A stretch of 64,000 nt of DNA from Bin52 sp965243345 (GCA_965243345.1 CBDEUR010000003.1:2790001-2854000), one strand, 5' to 3'. Counted from the first letter of the stretch, positions 50,713-60,511 are shown. Numbers and translations are program-made. The notes: a model not told the origin generated them from the letters alone.

Positions 50713-51380
50713 TCCGTTGTGCCGTGCTGGTGTTCGCGATCGTCGCGACCCTGACGGCCCTGCCCGCCGCGGCGAAGGATCTGGGCGTGCGCGGCGCCAC
50801 CTGGCCGGTGGCCGAGCCCGACCTGCTCGAACGGATCGAGGCGCGCCTCACCGAAATGCAGCAGTCCGGCGAGCTGGCGCGGCTGGAGGATGAAGCCCGC
50901 GCCCGCGCCCGGCGCAGGCTGGAGGAGCCCAAACCCATTCCCGGCATCGCGCCGGCGCGGGAACTGCGCAGCCGCCCCTTCGATCCCGCGATCGTCGTCG
51001 CGCAGGACATCCGCACACCCGACGGCATTCTCATCGCGGCCGCCGGCACGCGGATCGACCCGCTGGAGCGCGTGGGGCTCACGCGCGATCTCATCTTCAT
51101 CGACGGCCGCCGCGAGGCCGAAATCGCCTGGGCGCTCGAACGAATGAGGTCGGGAGACCGTCCGGCGAAGATCGTGCTGCTCGCCGGGCGCCCGCTCGAC
51201 CTGATGCGCCACCACCGCCGGCCCTTCTTCTTCGACACCGGCGGCAGGCTCGCCGCGCGGTTCGGCATCGCGGCGACACCGACGCTGGTCGAGCAGGTCG
51301 GAAGCCGGCTGCGCCTCACCGAAATCCCCGTTGAAAGCCCCGGCTCGGGGGCCGGGACAGGCAACCAGAAGGAGGACTGA
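50709..51380 (+). CDS. traW: TraW, pilus assembly protein, module 2
   Basis: A 223-residue protein: signal peptide, then KDLGVRGATWPVAEPDLLER and LIFIDGRREAEIAWALERM. The C-terminus reads VESPGSGAGTGNQKED because a variant palindrome occupies the last codons, replacing DRESTREED of module 1. A four-residue insert (RMRS) is also seen. Confidence 0.92.
   Translation: MIRCAVLVFAIVATLTALPAAAKDLGVRGATWPVAEPDLLERIEARLTEMQQSGELARLEDEARARARRRLEEPKPIPGIAPARELRSRPFDPAIVVAQDIRTPDGILIAAAGTRIDPLERVGLTRDLIFIDGRREAEIAWALERMRSGDRPAKIVLLAGRPLDLMRHHRRPFFFDTGGRLAARFGIAATPTLVEQVGSRLRLTEIPVESPGSGAGTGNQKED
51339..51361. repeat. Variant palindromic repeat at the traW C-terminus (module 2)
   Basis: CCCGGCTCGGGGGCCGGG plus ACAGG, in frame as PGSGAGTG, absent from the module 1 gene. 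Same GGCTCG variant as at 32900 and 5312. Confidence 0.85.
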
Positions 51381-51384
51381 AACC

Positions 51385-51771
51385 ATGCTGACCGTGAACC
51401 GCGCGACCCTGGTGGGCCATGTCGGGCGCGACCCCGAGACCCGCACCCTGCCGAACGGCGGCAAGGCGGCGAGCTTCTCGCTCGCCACCGCCGAGAAATG
51501 GACCGACCGCGAGGGCAGGCCGGCCGAGGCCACCGACTGGCATCGGGTCGTCGTCTACGGCGCTTCCGCCGAGATCGTCGAAACCATGCTGCGCAAGGGC
51601 GACCCGGTCATGGTCGAGGGACGGATCGCGACCCGCAAATACAGCGACCGGGAAGGCGCCGAACGCAGCGTCACCGAGATCGTCGTCGCCGGACCGCAGG
51701 GCATGGTCAACGTGCTCGGTCCGCGCAAGCCGGAGAATGGCGACGCGACGGCATCCGGGACCACGGCATGA
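51385..51771 (+). CDS. ssb: Single-stranded DNA-binding protein inside the tra operon, module 2
   Basis: A 128-residue SSB with an AGGAGG site 9 bp before the ATG. NRATLVGHVGRDPETR, ATDWHRVVVYG and KGDPVMVEGRIAT are conserved SSB motifs. Like copy 1 it lacks an acidic DxIPF tip. Its stop overlaps the traU ATG. Confidence 0.92.
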   Translation: MLTVNRATLVGHVGRDPETRTLPNGGKAASFSLATAEKWTDREGRPAEATDWHRVVVYGASAEIVETMLRKGDPVMVEGRIATRKYSDREGAERSVTEIVVAGPQGMVNVLGPRKPENGDATASGTTA

Positions 51772-52769
51772 CCCGCCGTCTCGTCCCCCTCGCCGCCCTC
51801 CCGTTCGTCGCCTTTCTCTGGTCGGCGCCGGCCTCGGCGCAGACCTGCACCGGACGGTTCGTCAACCCGATCTCGGACGTCTGCTGGGAGTGCCTGTTCC
51901 CGATCTCGATCGGCCCGCTCACCATCGGGAGTGCCGGCGGCGTCATCGACACCCCCAACCCGTCCTCGCCGATCTGCTTCTGCGGCTCGCCCATCCCCCG
52001 CATCGGATTGTCCCTGGGGGTCTGGGAGCCGGCGCGGCTGGTCGACGTCACCCGGACCCCCTGGTGCTTCCCCAACCTGGGCGGGCTCACCATCGATCCG
52101 GGCCTCCCCGCCGCCAGGGGCCGCACCGGGTCGTCGGGCGGCGACGGCGCCAAGGGTTCGGTCTGGCATGCGCACTACTACATGTATCCGCTCTTGTCCT
52201 GGATCGGCGTGCTGCTCGATCTCGGTTGCCTGGAGAGCGGAAGCCTAGACATCGCCTGGGTCTCGGAGCTCGACCCGGCCTGGCTCGACGACGAGCTGTC
52301 GTTCCTGCTCAACCCGGAGGCGGCGTTGTTCGCCAACCTGCCGGCGCAGGCGGCGTGCGCCGCCGACTGCGCCGCGGCCTCGATCGGGCTGCCGCAGGAC
52401 GGCCTCTTCTGGTGCGCGGGCTGCCAGGGCGGGATGTATCCGCTGACCGGCAACGTGGCGGCGCATGTGGGGGGTGTGCAGGCCTCGCTGCTGGCGGCCC
52501 AGCGTCTGGTCTACCGTCTCCACCGCGCCGGTCTCGCCTGGGGCACGTCCGGATCGCAGGCGCTCTGCGGGCGCTACCCGATGCCGGTGATGCGCAAGAG
52601 CCAGTACCGCTGGCAGATGACCGAGCCGGTGCCGGCGACGACGCCGATGACGGGCTGCAACCCGACCGGGCGGTCCTCGGTGCTCTGGGAATCGCTTCGC
52701 GAGCTGCCGGTCTCCGGCGAGAGCTTCGGCTACCTGCTGTGGGCCAAGCGCAACTGCTGCCTTCTCTGA
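51768..52769 (+). CDS. traU: TraU, mating-pair protein, module 2
   Basis: A 333-residue protein, same length as copy 1. Signal peptide ending SAPASAQT, then CTGRFVNPISDVCWECLFPI. One of the most conserved proteins between modules. It ends AKRNCCLL. Confidence 0.93.
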   Translation: MTRRLVPLAALPFVAFLWSAPASAQTCTGRFVNPISDVCWECLFPISIGPLTIGSAGGVIDTPNPSSPICFCGSPIPRIGLSLGVWEPARLVDVTRTPWCFPNLGGLTIDPGLPAARGRTGSSGGDGAKGSVWHAHYYMYPLLSWIGVLLDLGCLESGSLDIAWVSELDPAWLDDELSFLLNPEAALFANLPAQAACAADCAAASIGLPQDGLFWCAGCQGGMYPLTGNVAAHVGGVQASLLAAQRLVYRLHRAGLAWGTSGSQALCGRYPMPVMRKSQYRWQMTEPVPATTPMTGCNPTGRSSVLWESLRELPVSGESFGYLLWAKRNCCLL

Positions 52770-52810
52770 ACCTGTTGAAACACAACGCCAACTGGACCGC
52801 TGACGATGCC
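52770..52810 (+). other. traU-trbC gap with a conserved 13-mer, module 2
   Basis: TTGAAACACAACG at 52775-52787 matches module 1 exactly. A CTGA at 52766-52769 takes the place of the ATGA overlap found in copy 1, in frame with trbC. Confidence 0.45.
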
Positions 52811-53560
52811 ATGACGACACGATCTTCACCCTTCCGGCCCGTCCTTCTGCTCACCGTCGCGCTGCTTCTCGGCGGCTGCGCCTGTGCGGCCCGGGCGGAT
52901 GAGGGTCCGCAAACCGAGACAGACAACGTCGATGTCGGACAGCTGGTCGAGGAGGTGCTCCGCAAGACCGGCGGCAACGGCTCTGACTCGCTCGGCGCCT
53001 GGACGCGCTCCGTCATCGACCGCGCCCTGGAACGGGCCGGGGAGACCGCACGGCAGACGGTCCCGGAAGGATCGGAGGGCAACGCCGCCGCCCTTCCGGC
53101 CGAACGTCATGCGGGCGGCCTCGTAGCCGGACGCCCCGCCTCGGCGGACGTGCTGATCTTCACCAGCCTGTCGGTGCCGCCAGCGAGCTGGCGGCAGTGG
53201 GCGCATGACGCGGCGCGGACGGGCGCGCCGTTGGTGCTGCGCGGCGTAGGTGCAGGCGGTTTGCGCGAGACCGCCATCCAGATCGGCGCCCGGCTCGGCA
53301 GCCATGCGGCTGGGGTCGCCATCGACCCCCGCCTGTTCCGTCTGTTCGGCATCGAGCGGGTGCCGGCGGTGGTGGTGATCCCCGGCGGTGTGCCGCCCTG
53401 CGAGAGCCGCGGCTGCACCGATGACCTCGTCCCGGCGCATGACCTGATCTCCGGCAATATCGGCCTCGTCGCCGCGCTGGCGGCCGTCGCTGCCGAGGGC
53501 GATGCCGGGCGCGAGGCCGCGAAGGCGTATCTCGAACGGATGACGGAGGACGGGCAATGA
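52811..53560 (+). CDS. trbC: TrbC, pilus assembly protein, module 2
   Basis: A 249-residue protein. The signal segment RPVLLLTVALLLGGCACAAR contains an LLLGGC stretch, a possible lipobox absent from copy 1. The core ADVLIFTSLSVPPASWRQWA and FGIERVPAVVVIPGGVPPC is conserved. The ATG at 52811 has no strong ribosome-binding site; a CTG start at 52766 overlapping traU would give an extension like that of copy 1. Confidence 0.87.
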   Translation: MTTRSSPFRPVLLLTVALLLGGCACAARADEGPQTETDNVDVGQLVEEVLRKTGGNGSDSLGAWTRSVIDRALERAGETARQTVPEGSEGNAAALPAERHAGGLVAGRPASADVLIFTSLSVPPASWRQWAHDAARTGAPLVLRGVGAGGLRETAIQIGARLGSHAAGVAIDPRLFRLFGIERVPAVVVIPGGVPPCESRGCTDDLVPAHDLISGNIGLVAALAAVAAEGDAGREAAKAYLERMTEDGQ

Positions 53561-54681
53561 GCGCTCGGCGGATATTCCGGAGAACGCGGACACCGCTTGC
53601 GGCTCCCCTGCTCGGCTGGATGCTTCTGGCTGCGGTGTGCTGCTTCCTTCTCTGGATCGTCTTCGGCGGCGCTGTCCACGCGGGCGATCCCAAATCGGAA
53701 GCCCGCAGCATCGGCAATGCGGGCACGGCCGCCGCGCGCGCGATCGCAAGGGATGCGTCGAACGCCGCCACCGTGCCCGGCTATACGGGCACGAACGTCC
53801 CCGAGCGCGCTATCGGCGCGAATGCCCTGGAGGACGAAGGCCGGGCGCGGCTGGCCGATCCGGACGATCCGGGCGGGCAGGCCGGACGCAGCGTGGTTCA
53901 AGGCGTGACGCTGCGCCCGGCCGTGACGGTGACGGCGGGCGATCCCGGCGTCGCGCGCGGCAGGGCCATCGCCGCCGATCCCCAGGCTGCCGCCCACGGC
54001 GCCGGCAATCTCGCCTCGGGCAGCGTGTCGGACTGCGGCGCGGACCTGCAAGACGCTCAGGACGGCGGGAGTTGCGGTTCCGTGCGCTGGTGCGTCGGCG
54101 CCGGCTGCGAGACAGTGCAAGCGCAAGCCAACACCGGCTTCGTCGAGGCGACGACCCGACTCAACATGGCGCTGGAGCTCGGCGGCGAGGAGTTCGACCG
54201 CGACAATCTCCGCTTCTTCACCGGCAAGCGCCGCGCCTGCCACATCAAGCTGTTCGGGCTCGCCAACTGCTGCAAGAACAGTGGGCTGCTCATCGGTCTC
54301 GGCAACTGCTCGGCCTCGGAGCGCGAGCTGGCGCAAGAGCGCAACGCCGGCAACACCCACTATCTCGGCCGATACTGCTCGAAGCGCACCTTCTTCGGCG
54401 CCTGCATCCGCCGCTCGCGCGCGTGGTGCGTGTTCGGCTCGAAGCTCGGGCGCATCCTGCACCAGCAGGCGCGGCCGCAGCTTGGGCTAGGCTGGGGCAG
54501 CTGCCGGGGCTTCACCGTGGCCGAGGTCGAGCGCATCGATTTTGCGAGGCTCGACCTCTCCGAGTTCACCCAGGACCTGATGGACGGCTCGCGGGAGCCG
54601 GCCGTCACCCTGCCCGAAGCGGGCGATACGCAGTCGGTGATGCGCGACCGCGTGCGCGATTTCTACGGGCGGCAACCGTGA
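53557..54681 (+). CDS. traN: TraN, mating-pair stabilisation protein, module 2
   Basis: A 374-residue Cys-rich protein; ATGA overlap with trbC. N-terminal membrane segment LLGWMLLAAVCCFLLWIVFG. The cysteine-rich half (KRRACHIKLFGLANCCKNSG, CSKRTFFGACIRRSR) is highly conserved, the stretch around residues 115-155 is not. TraN helps choose recipients in F-like systems, so the variable segment may matter. Confidence 0.9.
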   Translation: MSARRIFRRTRTPLAAPLLGWMLLAAVCCFLLWIVFGGAVHAGDPKSEARSIGNAGTAAARAIARDASNAATVPGYTGTNVPERAIGANALEDEGRARLADPDDPGGQAGRSVVQGVTLRPAVTVTAGDPGVARGRAIAADPQAAAHGAGNLASGSVSDCGADLQDAQDGGSCGSVRWCVGAGCETVQAQANTGFVEATTRLNMALELGGEEFDRDNLRFFTGKRRACHIKLFGLANCCKNSGLLIGLGNCSASERELAQERNAGNTHYLGRYCSKRTFFGACIRRSRAWCVFGSKLGRILHQQARPQLGLGWGSCRGFTVAEVERIDFARLDLSEFTQDLMDGSREPAVTLPEAGDTQSVMRDRVRDFYGRQP

Positions 54682-55577
54682 CGGCGCGCGCCGCGACCCC
54701 GGCCCTCCGGCGCACCTTGTGGCGGCTCCTCGGGGCGCTCGGCGTGTGGGCGGCGCTCGGCGCCCCGGCGGCGGGCGGGGACACGCGTGCCGGAGACACG
54801 CGTGCCGGGGAATGGCGCTCCTGGTGCGGGGATCCCGGATCGGGTCCGGGACAGGCTCATGGATCGGGCGCCTCGCTCGGCTGGCACTTCTACTGCGACC
54901 GGCAGGAGGAACGGCGGGAAGCCGAGCCGCCGCCAACGCAGCCGGATCCGCCTGCCGTTGAACACGACACCCCCGCAACCGAGCGCATCCTGGCGCTGCG
55001 CAAGGCGCTGGAGGAGGCCCGGGCCGAGGCGATCCTCGACCCCACGACCGAGAATGTGACCGCCTATTTGCGGCTACAGCAGGAGACGCTGCAACGCGCC
55101 GCCGCCTTCTCCGACGCCTTCCGGCGTACGGTCTGGGCGACGCCGGAACTGGACTACACGCTGAAGCGCCCGGTCGGCGCGCTCGCCAAGCGGGTCTGGT
55201 CGGACGAACGGCGCGAGGCCCGCGATGCCGCGCTCGCCCGGCTCGGGGACCGCTACGGGCTGATCTATCTGGGCCATGCCGGCTGCGCGGGCTGCAAGGT
55301 GTTCGGCCCGCTGCTGCGCGCCTTCGCCATGCGCCACGGCCTGGACGTGCTGGCGGTCTCGCTCACCGGCGAGGCGCTGGAGGGCTGGCCCGAGGCGGTC
55401 GCCGATCAGGGGCGCGCCGCCCGGCTCGGCCTCGGCAATGCGCCGGTTCCGGCCCTGGTGCTGTTCGACACGCGGACGCGGCGCGTCCTGCCGGTCGGCT
55501 TCGGCGTGATGGCCGAGGACGAGATGGCCGAACGCCTCTTCGCCCTCACCGCCCTGGAGCCCGGACATGACTATTGA
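54678..55577 (+). CDS. traF: TraF, thioredoxin-fold pilus assembly protein, module 2
   Basis: A 299-residue protein starting GTG at 54678 (GTGA overlap). It is 23 residues longer than copy 1, owing to a duplicated DTRAG, a palindromic segment (DPGSGPGQAHGSG) and a longer Pro-rich linker, all N-terminal. The CxxC (HAGCAGCKVFG) is kept. It overlaps traH by 11 bases, as in module 1. Confidence 0.9.
   Translation: MTARAATPALRRTLWRLLGALGVWAALGAPAAGGDTRAGDTRAGEWRSWCGDPGSGPGQAHGSGASLGWHFYCDRQEERREAEPPPTQPDPPAVEHDTPATERILALRKALEEARAEAILDPTTENVTAYLRLQQETLQRAAAFSDAFRRTVWATPELDYTLKRPVGALAKRVWSDERREARDAALARLGDRYGLIYLGHAGCAGCKVFGPLLRAFAMRHGLDVLAVSLTGEALEGWPEAVADQGRAARLGLGNAPVPALVLFDTRTRRVLPVGFGVMAEDEMAERLFALTALEPGHDY
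54780..54809. repeat. 15-bp direct repeat in traF (module 2)
   Basis: GACACGCGTGCCGGA followed by GACACGCGTGCCGGG, encoding DTRAG twice. Module 1 has no equivalent, so this is a recent in-frame duplication. Confidence 0.85.
54834..54855. repeat. Palindromic repeat in traF (module 2)
   Basis: CCCGGATCGGGTCCGGG plus ACAGG. Module 1 reads CCCGGATCGAACGCCGG plus ACAGG here: the ends are the same, but the centre is not palindromic. Confidence 0.8.
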
Positions 55578-56997
55578 GAACGCGCGCCGATATGCCATGG
55601 CGGCATCGGCCCTTGCGGTGCTGATTGCCGCCAGCATCCCGGCGAAGGCCGACGTGCTGTCGGAGATGAACCGCTTCTGGCAGGGCGCGGCGGTGAACCT
55701 GACGGGGCCGACCGCGTTCGACGGCCAGGCTTCGGGCCACTGGACGCTCGGCAACCTCTACCTCCGCGCGCCGGTCCGCTCCGAGCAGGTCGCCACCGTC
55801 AGCCTGCCCTCCTTCCGCGCCGGCTGCGGCGGCATCGACGCGTTTGCAGGCGCGTTCTCGTTCATCGACTCGGACCAGCTGATCGCCTTCGGCCGGGCGG
55901 TGGCGCAGAACGCCGCCGGCTTCGCCTTCGAGCTGGCATTGGAAACCATCTCGCCGGTGATCGCCGAGACCATGGCCAAGCTCAGGGCGCTGGCGCAATG
56001 GGTGAACGGCCAGAACCTCAACTCCTGCGAGACCGCCCAGGCGCTGGTCGGCGCGCTGTGGTCCAAGAACGACCGGGCAAGCTCCGCAATCTGCGCCGCG
56101 ATCGGCACGTCGCAGGGCATCTTCTCCGACTATGCGGCTGCCAAGCACGGCTGCGGCGCCGACGGCCAGCGGAACAGCACTCTGGCCTCGGCCTCCGGGG
56201 CGATAGCCGACCAGGTGCCGGTCAACGTCAACTATGCCTGGAAGGCGATCCGGGCGTCGTCTTTCCTCTCGGGCGACACGCAGCTTGCCGAGTTCGCCAT
56301 GGCGGTCACCGGCACGCTGATCGTCACCGCGCCGACCTCGGACGGCGATACCTCGGGACCGCGGGTGCGCATCCTGGAGCCGCTGGCGCTCGACCGGCGG
56401 GTGACGGAAGTGCTGATGGAGGGCGGCGGCGCACTCCCGGTCTATCGCTGCGACACGCCAGACCGCTGCCTCAACCCGACCTTGGCCAGTGTCTCGATCC
56501 CCGCCGACCGGGGCTTCCGGGCGCGGGTGGCGGAACTGCTGCGCGATCTCGTCGATGCGGTCAGGAACGACACCGCCCCGCCCGCCGCCGCGCTCGGCCT
56601 GGTCAACCTCACCACGCTCCCGGTCTACCGGGTCGCCAATGCGGCGGCCGCATACAGGGGAGCGGTGGTCGACCAGGAGATGGACGTGCTCGCCGAAGCG
56701 GTGGCGCTCGACGTCATGCAGGTCTGGCTCTCGGACCTCCACCGCACGGTCGAGGAGCGCGCCGGGACGCTGGACATCGCCGACGGCGAGCAGCTGCAAA
56801 GGTGGCGGGACGGTCTCAGGGCGAACCGCATCGCGCTGGCGCGCCACCGCAACGAGGGTCTCGCCCGCTTTAACACCGCCCTCGCCGTGGTCGAGAAGCT
56901 GCGCCTGATCGAGACCGAGCTGGCGGGCGCGCTCTCGGCCGATCTCCGCGCCGCCCTGGCCTTCGCACGCGGCGGCGCCGGGGCCGGATCGCGGTAG
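55567..56997 (+). CDS. traH: TraH, pilus assembly protein, module 2
   Basis: A 476-residue protein with a short signal peptide (AASALAVLIAASIPAKAD), then VLSEMNRFWQGAAVN as in copy 1. It lacks the 25-residue Arg-rich leader of copy 1. NLNSCETAQALVGALWSKND and AKHGCGADGQRNSTLASASG are conserved. Fifteen bases separate it from traG. Confidence 0.92.
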   Translation: MTIENARRYAMAASALAVLIAASIPAKADVLSEMNRFWQGAAVNLTGPTAFDGQASGHWTLGNLYLRAPVRSEQVATVSLPSFRAGCGGIDAFAGAFSFIDSDQLIAFGRAVAQNAAGFAFELALETISPVIAETMAKLRALAQWVNGQNLNSCETAQALVGALWSKNDRASSAICAAIGTSQGIFSDYAAAKHGCGADGQRNSTLASASGAIADQVPVNVNYAWKAIRASSFLSGDTQLAEFAMAVTGTLIVTAPTSDGDTSGPRVRILEPLALDRRVTEVLMEGGGALPVYRCDTPDRCLNPTLASVSIPADRGFRARVAELLRDLVDAVRNDTAPPAAALGLVNLTTLPVYRVANAAAAYRGAVVDQEMDVLAEAVALDVMQVWLSDLHRTVEERAGTLDIADGEQLQRWRDGLRANRIALARHRNEGLARFNTALAVVEKLRLIETELAGALSADLRAALAFARGGAGAGSR

Positions 56998-57012
56998 GGG
57001 CGCCTATAGATA

Positions 57013-59931
57013 ATGTACGAGCTCTTCACCCTCGGCGGCGGCACCTATCTGGTCGACCTGCTGAACGCGGTGGCCGCCATCACCGGCGGCGGGGCGTTCG
57101 TCAACCTCGCGCATCTTGCCGGCGTCGCCGGTCTCGCCTGGGCGCTGTTCCGCACCGCCTTCGGCGGCTCGTGGAAGGACAACGCGAAGTGGATGCTGCT
57201 GTTCGTCGCCGTCTGGGGCGCGATGATCGTGCCGAAGGCGACGGTCAGGGTGGTGGACCGGCTCGATCCGGCGCTCGCCCCGGCCGTGGTCGCCAACGTC
57301 CCCATCGGGCTCGCGCTGTTCGCATCGATCACCAGCCAGGTCGGCGACGGTCTGACGCGGCTCACCGAACAGGCCTTCGCGCTGCCGAACGACCTCGCCT
57401 ACCGCCGCCACGGGCTGATCTTCGGAGCGCGGCTGGCGGACAAGGCGACGCGGCTCGAAGTGACCGACGCGGTATTCGCGAGGAACATCCGCAACTACGC
57501 GAGGCAATGCGTCTTCCCCGCCCTGCTGCTGGGGCATGTCTCGGCGGACGATCTCAGGGAGTCGACGGATATCTGGCGGCTGGTGACGGCGACCGGCACG
57601 CCGTCTGCCGGGGCCTCGCCCGCGCGCATGGTCGAGTTCGCAACGCGGCAGGCGCCGTCGGGCACCGGCGCGACCACGGTCGATAAGGCCATCGTCACCT
57701 GCCGCGATGCGGCGGGACGGCTTAACGCCCTGTGGAACGCCGAGATCGCGCGCGCCGGCACGGTGTTCGGCAGGCGCATCTTCCCGGACGCCCGGACGGA
57801 GGCGCTCGCCAGGGCCGAGCTGCTGGCCGCGCTGCCGGCCGCGCATGACTTCCTCATAGGGGCATCCAGAAGCGCCGGCGAGATCATACGCCAGCAGATG
57901 GTGCTGAACGCGGTCCACGACGCCGGCGAGCAATGGGCCGCCGAGGCCGGTAACGCGGCGGCCTTGAGGGCGTATACGGAAGCCCGCGCCGAGGCGCAGA
58001 CGGTCTCGGCCTACCGCGCCATCGGCAGGCAGGCCGAGACCTGGGTGCCGCTGCTGCGCATCGTGTTCGAATGCCTCTATGTCGGGGCCTTCCCGATGGC
58101 GGTGCTGCTGATGCTGACCCCGGCGGGCGCGGCGATCTTCCGCTCCTACGTCACCGGGCTGGTCTGGCTCCAGTCCTGGGGGCCGCTCTACGCCGTGCTG
58201 CACCGGATCAGCATGGGCGAGGCGGCCGAGCGCATGAGCGCGGCGGCGCTGATGCCGGACGGCGATATCGGCATCTCGCTGGTGGCGCAGGCGGGGATCA
58301 GGGCGGTCGCCGCCGACGTCGCGGTGATGTCGGGCTATCTCTCGATGTCGGTGCCGTTCCTGGCGGCGGCATTGGCCTACGGGCTGTCGAAAGCCACGGT
58401 GCTGGCGACCTCCGTCCTCGCGGTCGGCCAGGATGCGGCCAGCTCCGCCGCGCATGAAGGTACGACCGGCAATCTCAGCCTCGCCAACACGGGCTACGAC
58501 ACGCACCGGTTCGCGACGCTGGAGGGGCGCCAGATCCGCACCTCGGCCCACGTCGATACCGACCGCTACACCGGCTACGCCCCGGCGGGCGCCGGGTTCA
58601 CGGTCACGGGCGACGGGACCGTGGTAACGGACGCCGGCACCGCGACCAGCCGCATTCCGGCAGCGGGAGTCCGCCTCTCGGAGTCGCTGGCGACCAGCCA
58701 TGAGCAGCGCGCGGCCCATGCGCGCGGCCTGTCGCGGCAGTGGTCGGCCGAGGCCGGCCAGGCGCGCAACGCCGCCGTCACCGATGCGACCGCATTGATC
58801 GAGCGCTACTCCCACGACGTCTCCACGGGCGAGGCCTATGCCAGGGGCGTCACCGAGAGCGAGAGCAGCCAGGCGCAGCAACTCGACTCCCATGTCGAGA
58901 AGCTGTCGGAGGTTGCGGGGATCAGCAGGGACCAGGCGGCCGTGCTGATCGGTCAGGCCAGCGTCGGCGGCGGCTGGGACTTCATCGTCAAGGCGCGGGC
59001 GGACGGCTCGGTGATGTGGCGCGGCCAGACCATCGAGTCCGAAGCCTGGAACCGGGTGAAGGACTACGACCGCCAGCACGGTGTCACCGAGACCTGGGCG
59101 CAGGTGTCGGAGGCCTCGCGGCGGTATTCCACCCAGACCGGGGAGTCGGAACTCGCCAGCCTCGACGAGAGCCTGTCGGCCAACCTGACCCGCATGCAGA
59201 GCTTCCAGGAGCGGGCCTCCCTGGCGCGCCAGGAGTCCGAGAGCTGGTCGGAGCAGGCGGCGCAGGTGCGTTCCGACGCGCAGGCGATCGAGCGCGAGCT
59301 GGGCCAGCCCTTCTTCGCCTGGCTCGCCGAGCGGCCGGGCACGGACGGCCGCCCGATCGGCGCCGCCGGGGCCATGCGCATCGCCTCGCCGCAAACACCG
59401 GAAGACGCCGAACAGCTGCGCGAACAGGCCGCCGCCTTCATCGCCGAACACTACCCCGCCCCCGCCGGGCCGGACCCGGCATCGGTCGGCGGCGAGGCGG
59501 AATACGGCGCCGCCACCGGCGCGTTGCGCGATGCCTACGGCCGCGAGACCGCGGCGGCTTACGGCGGCTGGTCGGCGGGTGTGCGGGACCGGGCGGCCGC
59601 GGCGGGCGCGCCGCGCCCGGGCGAAACGCAAGCCGGCGCGATGGAAGAGCGGGTCGAGACGAAGACCGGTATGACCATGAAGGGCACGGCGCGGGAGGCC
59701 CGGCAGACGGTGACGCGGCAGGAGACCGCGGCGGGCCGGGCCGGCGCCTCGGCCGAGATGAACAAGCCGTTCGAGCGGCATGTGACCGAGAACCTGCCGG
59801 TGGCCGGCGACTGGCTCGCGGGCAAACTCTTCGGCAGTGCGCGGAACGCCGTGCCCGATGCGGCGCCCGGAGGAAGCGGCAGGGCCGGCCGGACGCAGGA
59901 TGACAAGGGCTGGGGAGACTCTTCGCCGTGA
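57013..59931 (+). CDS. traG: TraG, mating-pair stabilisation protein, module 2
   Basis: A 972-residue protein, one longer than copy 1, starting MYELFTLGGGTYLVDLLNAV. Overall about 85% identical by eye, the most variable part being residues ~800-940, within the C-terminal region that in F determines entry-exclusion specificity. It ends 23 bp before the convergent small membrane gene, the same spacing as in module 1. Confidence 0.93.
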   Translation: MYELFTLGGGTYLVDLLNAVAAITGGGAFVNLAHLAGVAGLAWALFRTAFGGSWKDNAKWMLLFVAVWGAMIVPKATVRVVDRLDPALAPAVVANVPIGLALFASITSQVGDGLTRLTEQAFALPNDLAYRRHGLIFGARLADKATRLEVTDAVFARNIRNYARQCVFPALLLGHVSADDLRESTDIWRLVTATGTPSAGASPARMVEFATRQAPSGTGATTVDKAIVTCRDAAGRLNALWNAEIARAGTVFGRRIFPDARTEALARAELLAALPAAHDFLIGASRSAGEIIRQQMVLNAVHDAGEQWAAEAGNAAALRAYTEARAEAQTVSAYRAIGRQAETWVPLLRIVFECLYVGAFPMAVLLMLTPAGAAIFRSYVTGLVWLQSWGPLYAVLHRISMGEAAERMSAAALMPDGDIGISLVAQAGIRAVAADVAVMSGYLSMSVPFLAAALAYGLSKATVLATSVLAVGQDAASSAAHEGTTGNLSLANTGYDTHRFATLEGRQIRTSAHVDTDRYTGYAPAGAGFTVTGDGTVVTDAGTATSRIPAAGVRLSESLATSHEQRAAHARGLSRQWSAEAGQARNAAVTDATALIERYSHDVSTGEAYARGVTESESSQAQQLDSHVEKLSEVAGISRDQAAVLIGQASVGGGWDFIVKARADGSVMWRGQTIESEAWNRVKDYDRQHGVTETWAQVSEASRRYSTQTGESELASLDESLSANLTRMQSFQERASLARQESESWSEQAAQVRSDAQAIERELGQPFFAWLAERPGTDGRPIGAAGAMRIASPQTPEDAEQLREQAAAFIAEHYPAPAGPDPASVGGEAEYGAATGALRDAYGRETAAAYGGWSAGVRDRAAAAGAPRPGETQAGAMEERVETKTGMTMKGTAREARQTVTRQETAAGRAGASAEMNKPFERHVTENLPVAGDWLAGKLFGSARNAVPDAAPGGSGRAGRTQDDKGWGDSSP

Positions 59932-59954
59932 CGGGAGGTGCGGAAGCTCCGGGC

Positions 59955-60317
59955 TCAGGTCCTGCGGACCAGCCGCTCGTGCTCCTCGGCGATGCGCATG
60001 TACGCGTAGGCCCCCGTCTTCGTGGACCAGTCGATCGTATCGCTGTTGTCGAACGGTTCGACGCCGCGAAACGCGGTCCAGTCGCCGTCACGGAAACCCC
60101 GCCTGAGGGCGAGCGTCAGCGACGAGACGAAGCTCCAGACGAGTGCCGCCAGCAAGGCCGCGCCGACGGTCTCCATGTCGAGGCCGAGCACGGCGGCGGC
60201 GACGGTGTAGAGCGCAGCAAGGGCGATGCCGCCGAGCACGACGACACGCTCGGCCCAGGTCGTGCGCGGCCTCGAAGCCGTGCCGGCATTATCGTTTCGT
60301 GTTCCTGTCATGTTCAT
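59955..60317 (-). CDS. Small inner-membrane protein between traG and traD, opposite strand (module 2)
   Basis: A 120-residue homologue of the module 1 gene, again reading against the operon. Conserved: MNMT start, WAERVVVLGGIALAALYT, SSLTLALRRGFRDGDW, IDWSTKTGAY and EEHERLV. Identity is about half, well below traG or traD. Two hydrophobic segments. Upstream, a 24-bp palindromic unit separates GGAGG from the conserved TATGAT block. Confidence 0.75.
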   Translation of the reverse strand: MNMTGTRNDNAGTASRPRTTWAERVVVLGGIALAALYTVAAAVLGLDMETVGAALLAALVWSFVSSLTLALRRGFRDGDWTAFRGVEPFDNSDTIDWSTKTGAYAYMRIAEEHERLVRRT

Positions 60318-60511
60318 GGCCTCCGCCTGCCCCGGACACCGATCCGGGGATCATACCGCCCGGGCGGCGAAAGGGAATCCCCGGCGCCGCTTCGGCCGAT
60401 CCGGCCGGGCCCGGTGGGGATGGCTCCCTCCGGCCCTGCCGTATTCGTCCCTTCCCCCGCCAGCCTCCTCCTCCCCGCGGCGCGGCCCGCGATGCGGCCC
60501 GGGGCGCGACA
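60318..60511. promoter_or_regulatory. Divergent small-gene / traD interval, module 2
   Basis: On the minus strand: GGGATTCCC (60381-60373), 17 bp, TATGAT (60355-60350), then a 24-bp palindromic insertion (60348-60325) and GGAGG (60324-60320). The first two elements match module 1 in sequence and spacing. No traD promoter was recognised in the GC-rich remainder. Confidence 0.5.
60330..60349. repeat. Palindromic unit in the small-gene 5' region (module 2), filled site
   Basis: CCCCGGACACCGATCCGGGG. Compared with module 1, where TATGATC is followed at once by GGAGG, exactly 24 bp (60325-60348) have been gained. Confidence 0.88.
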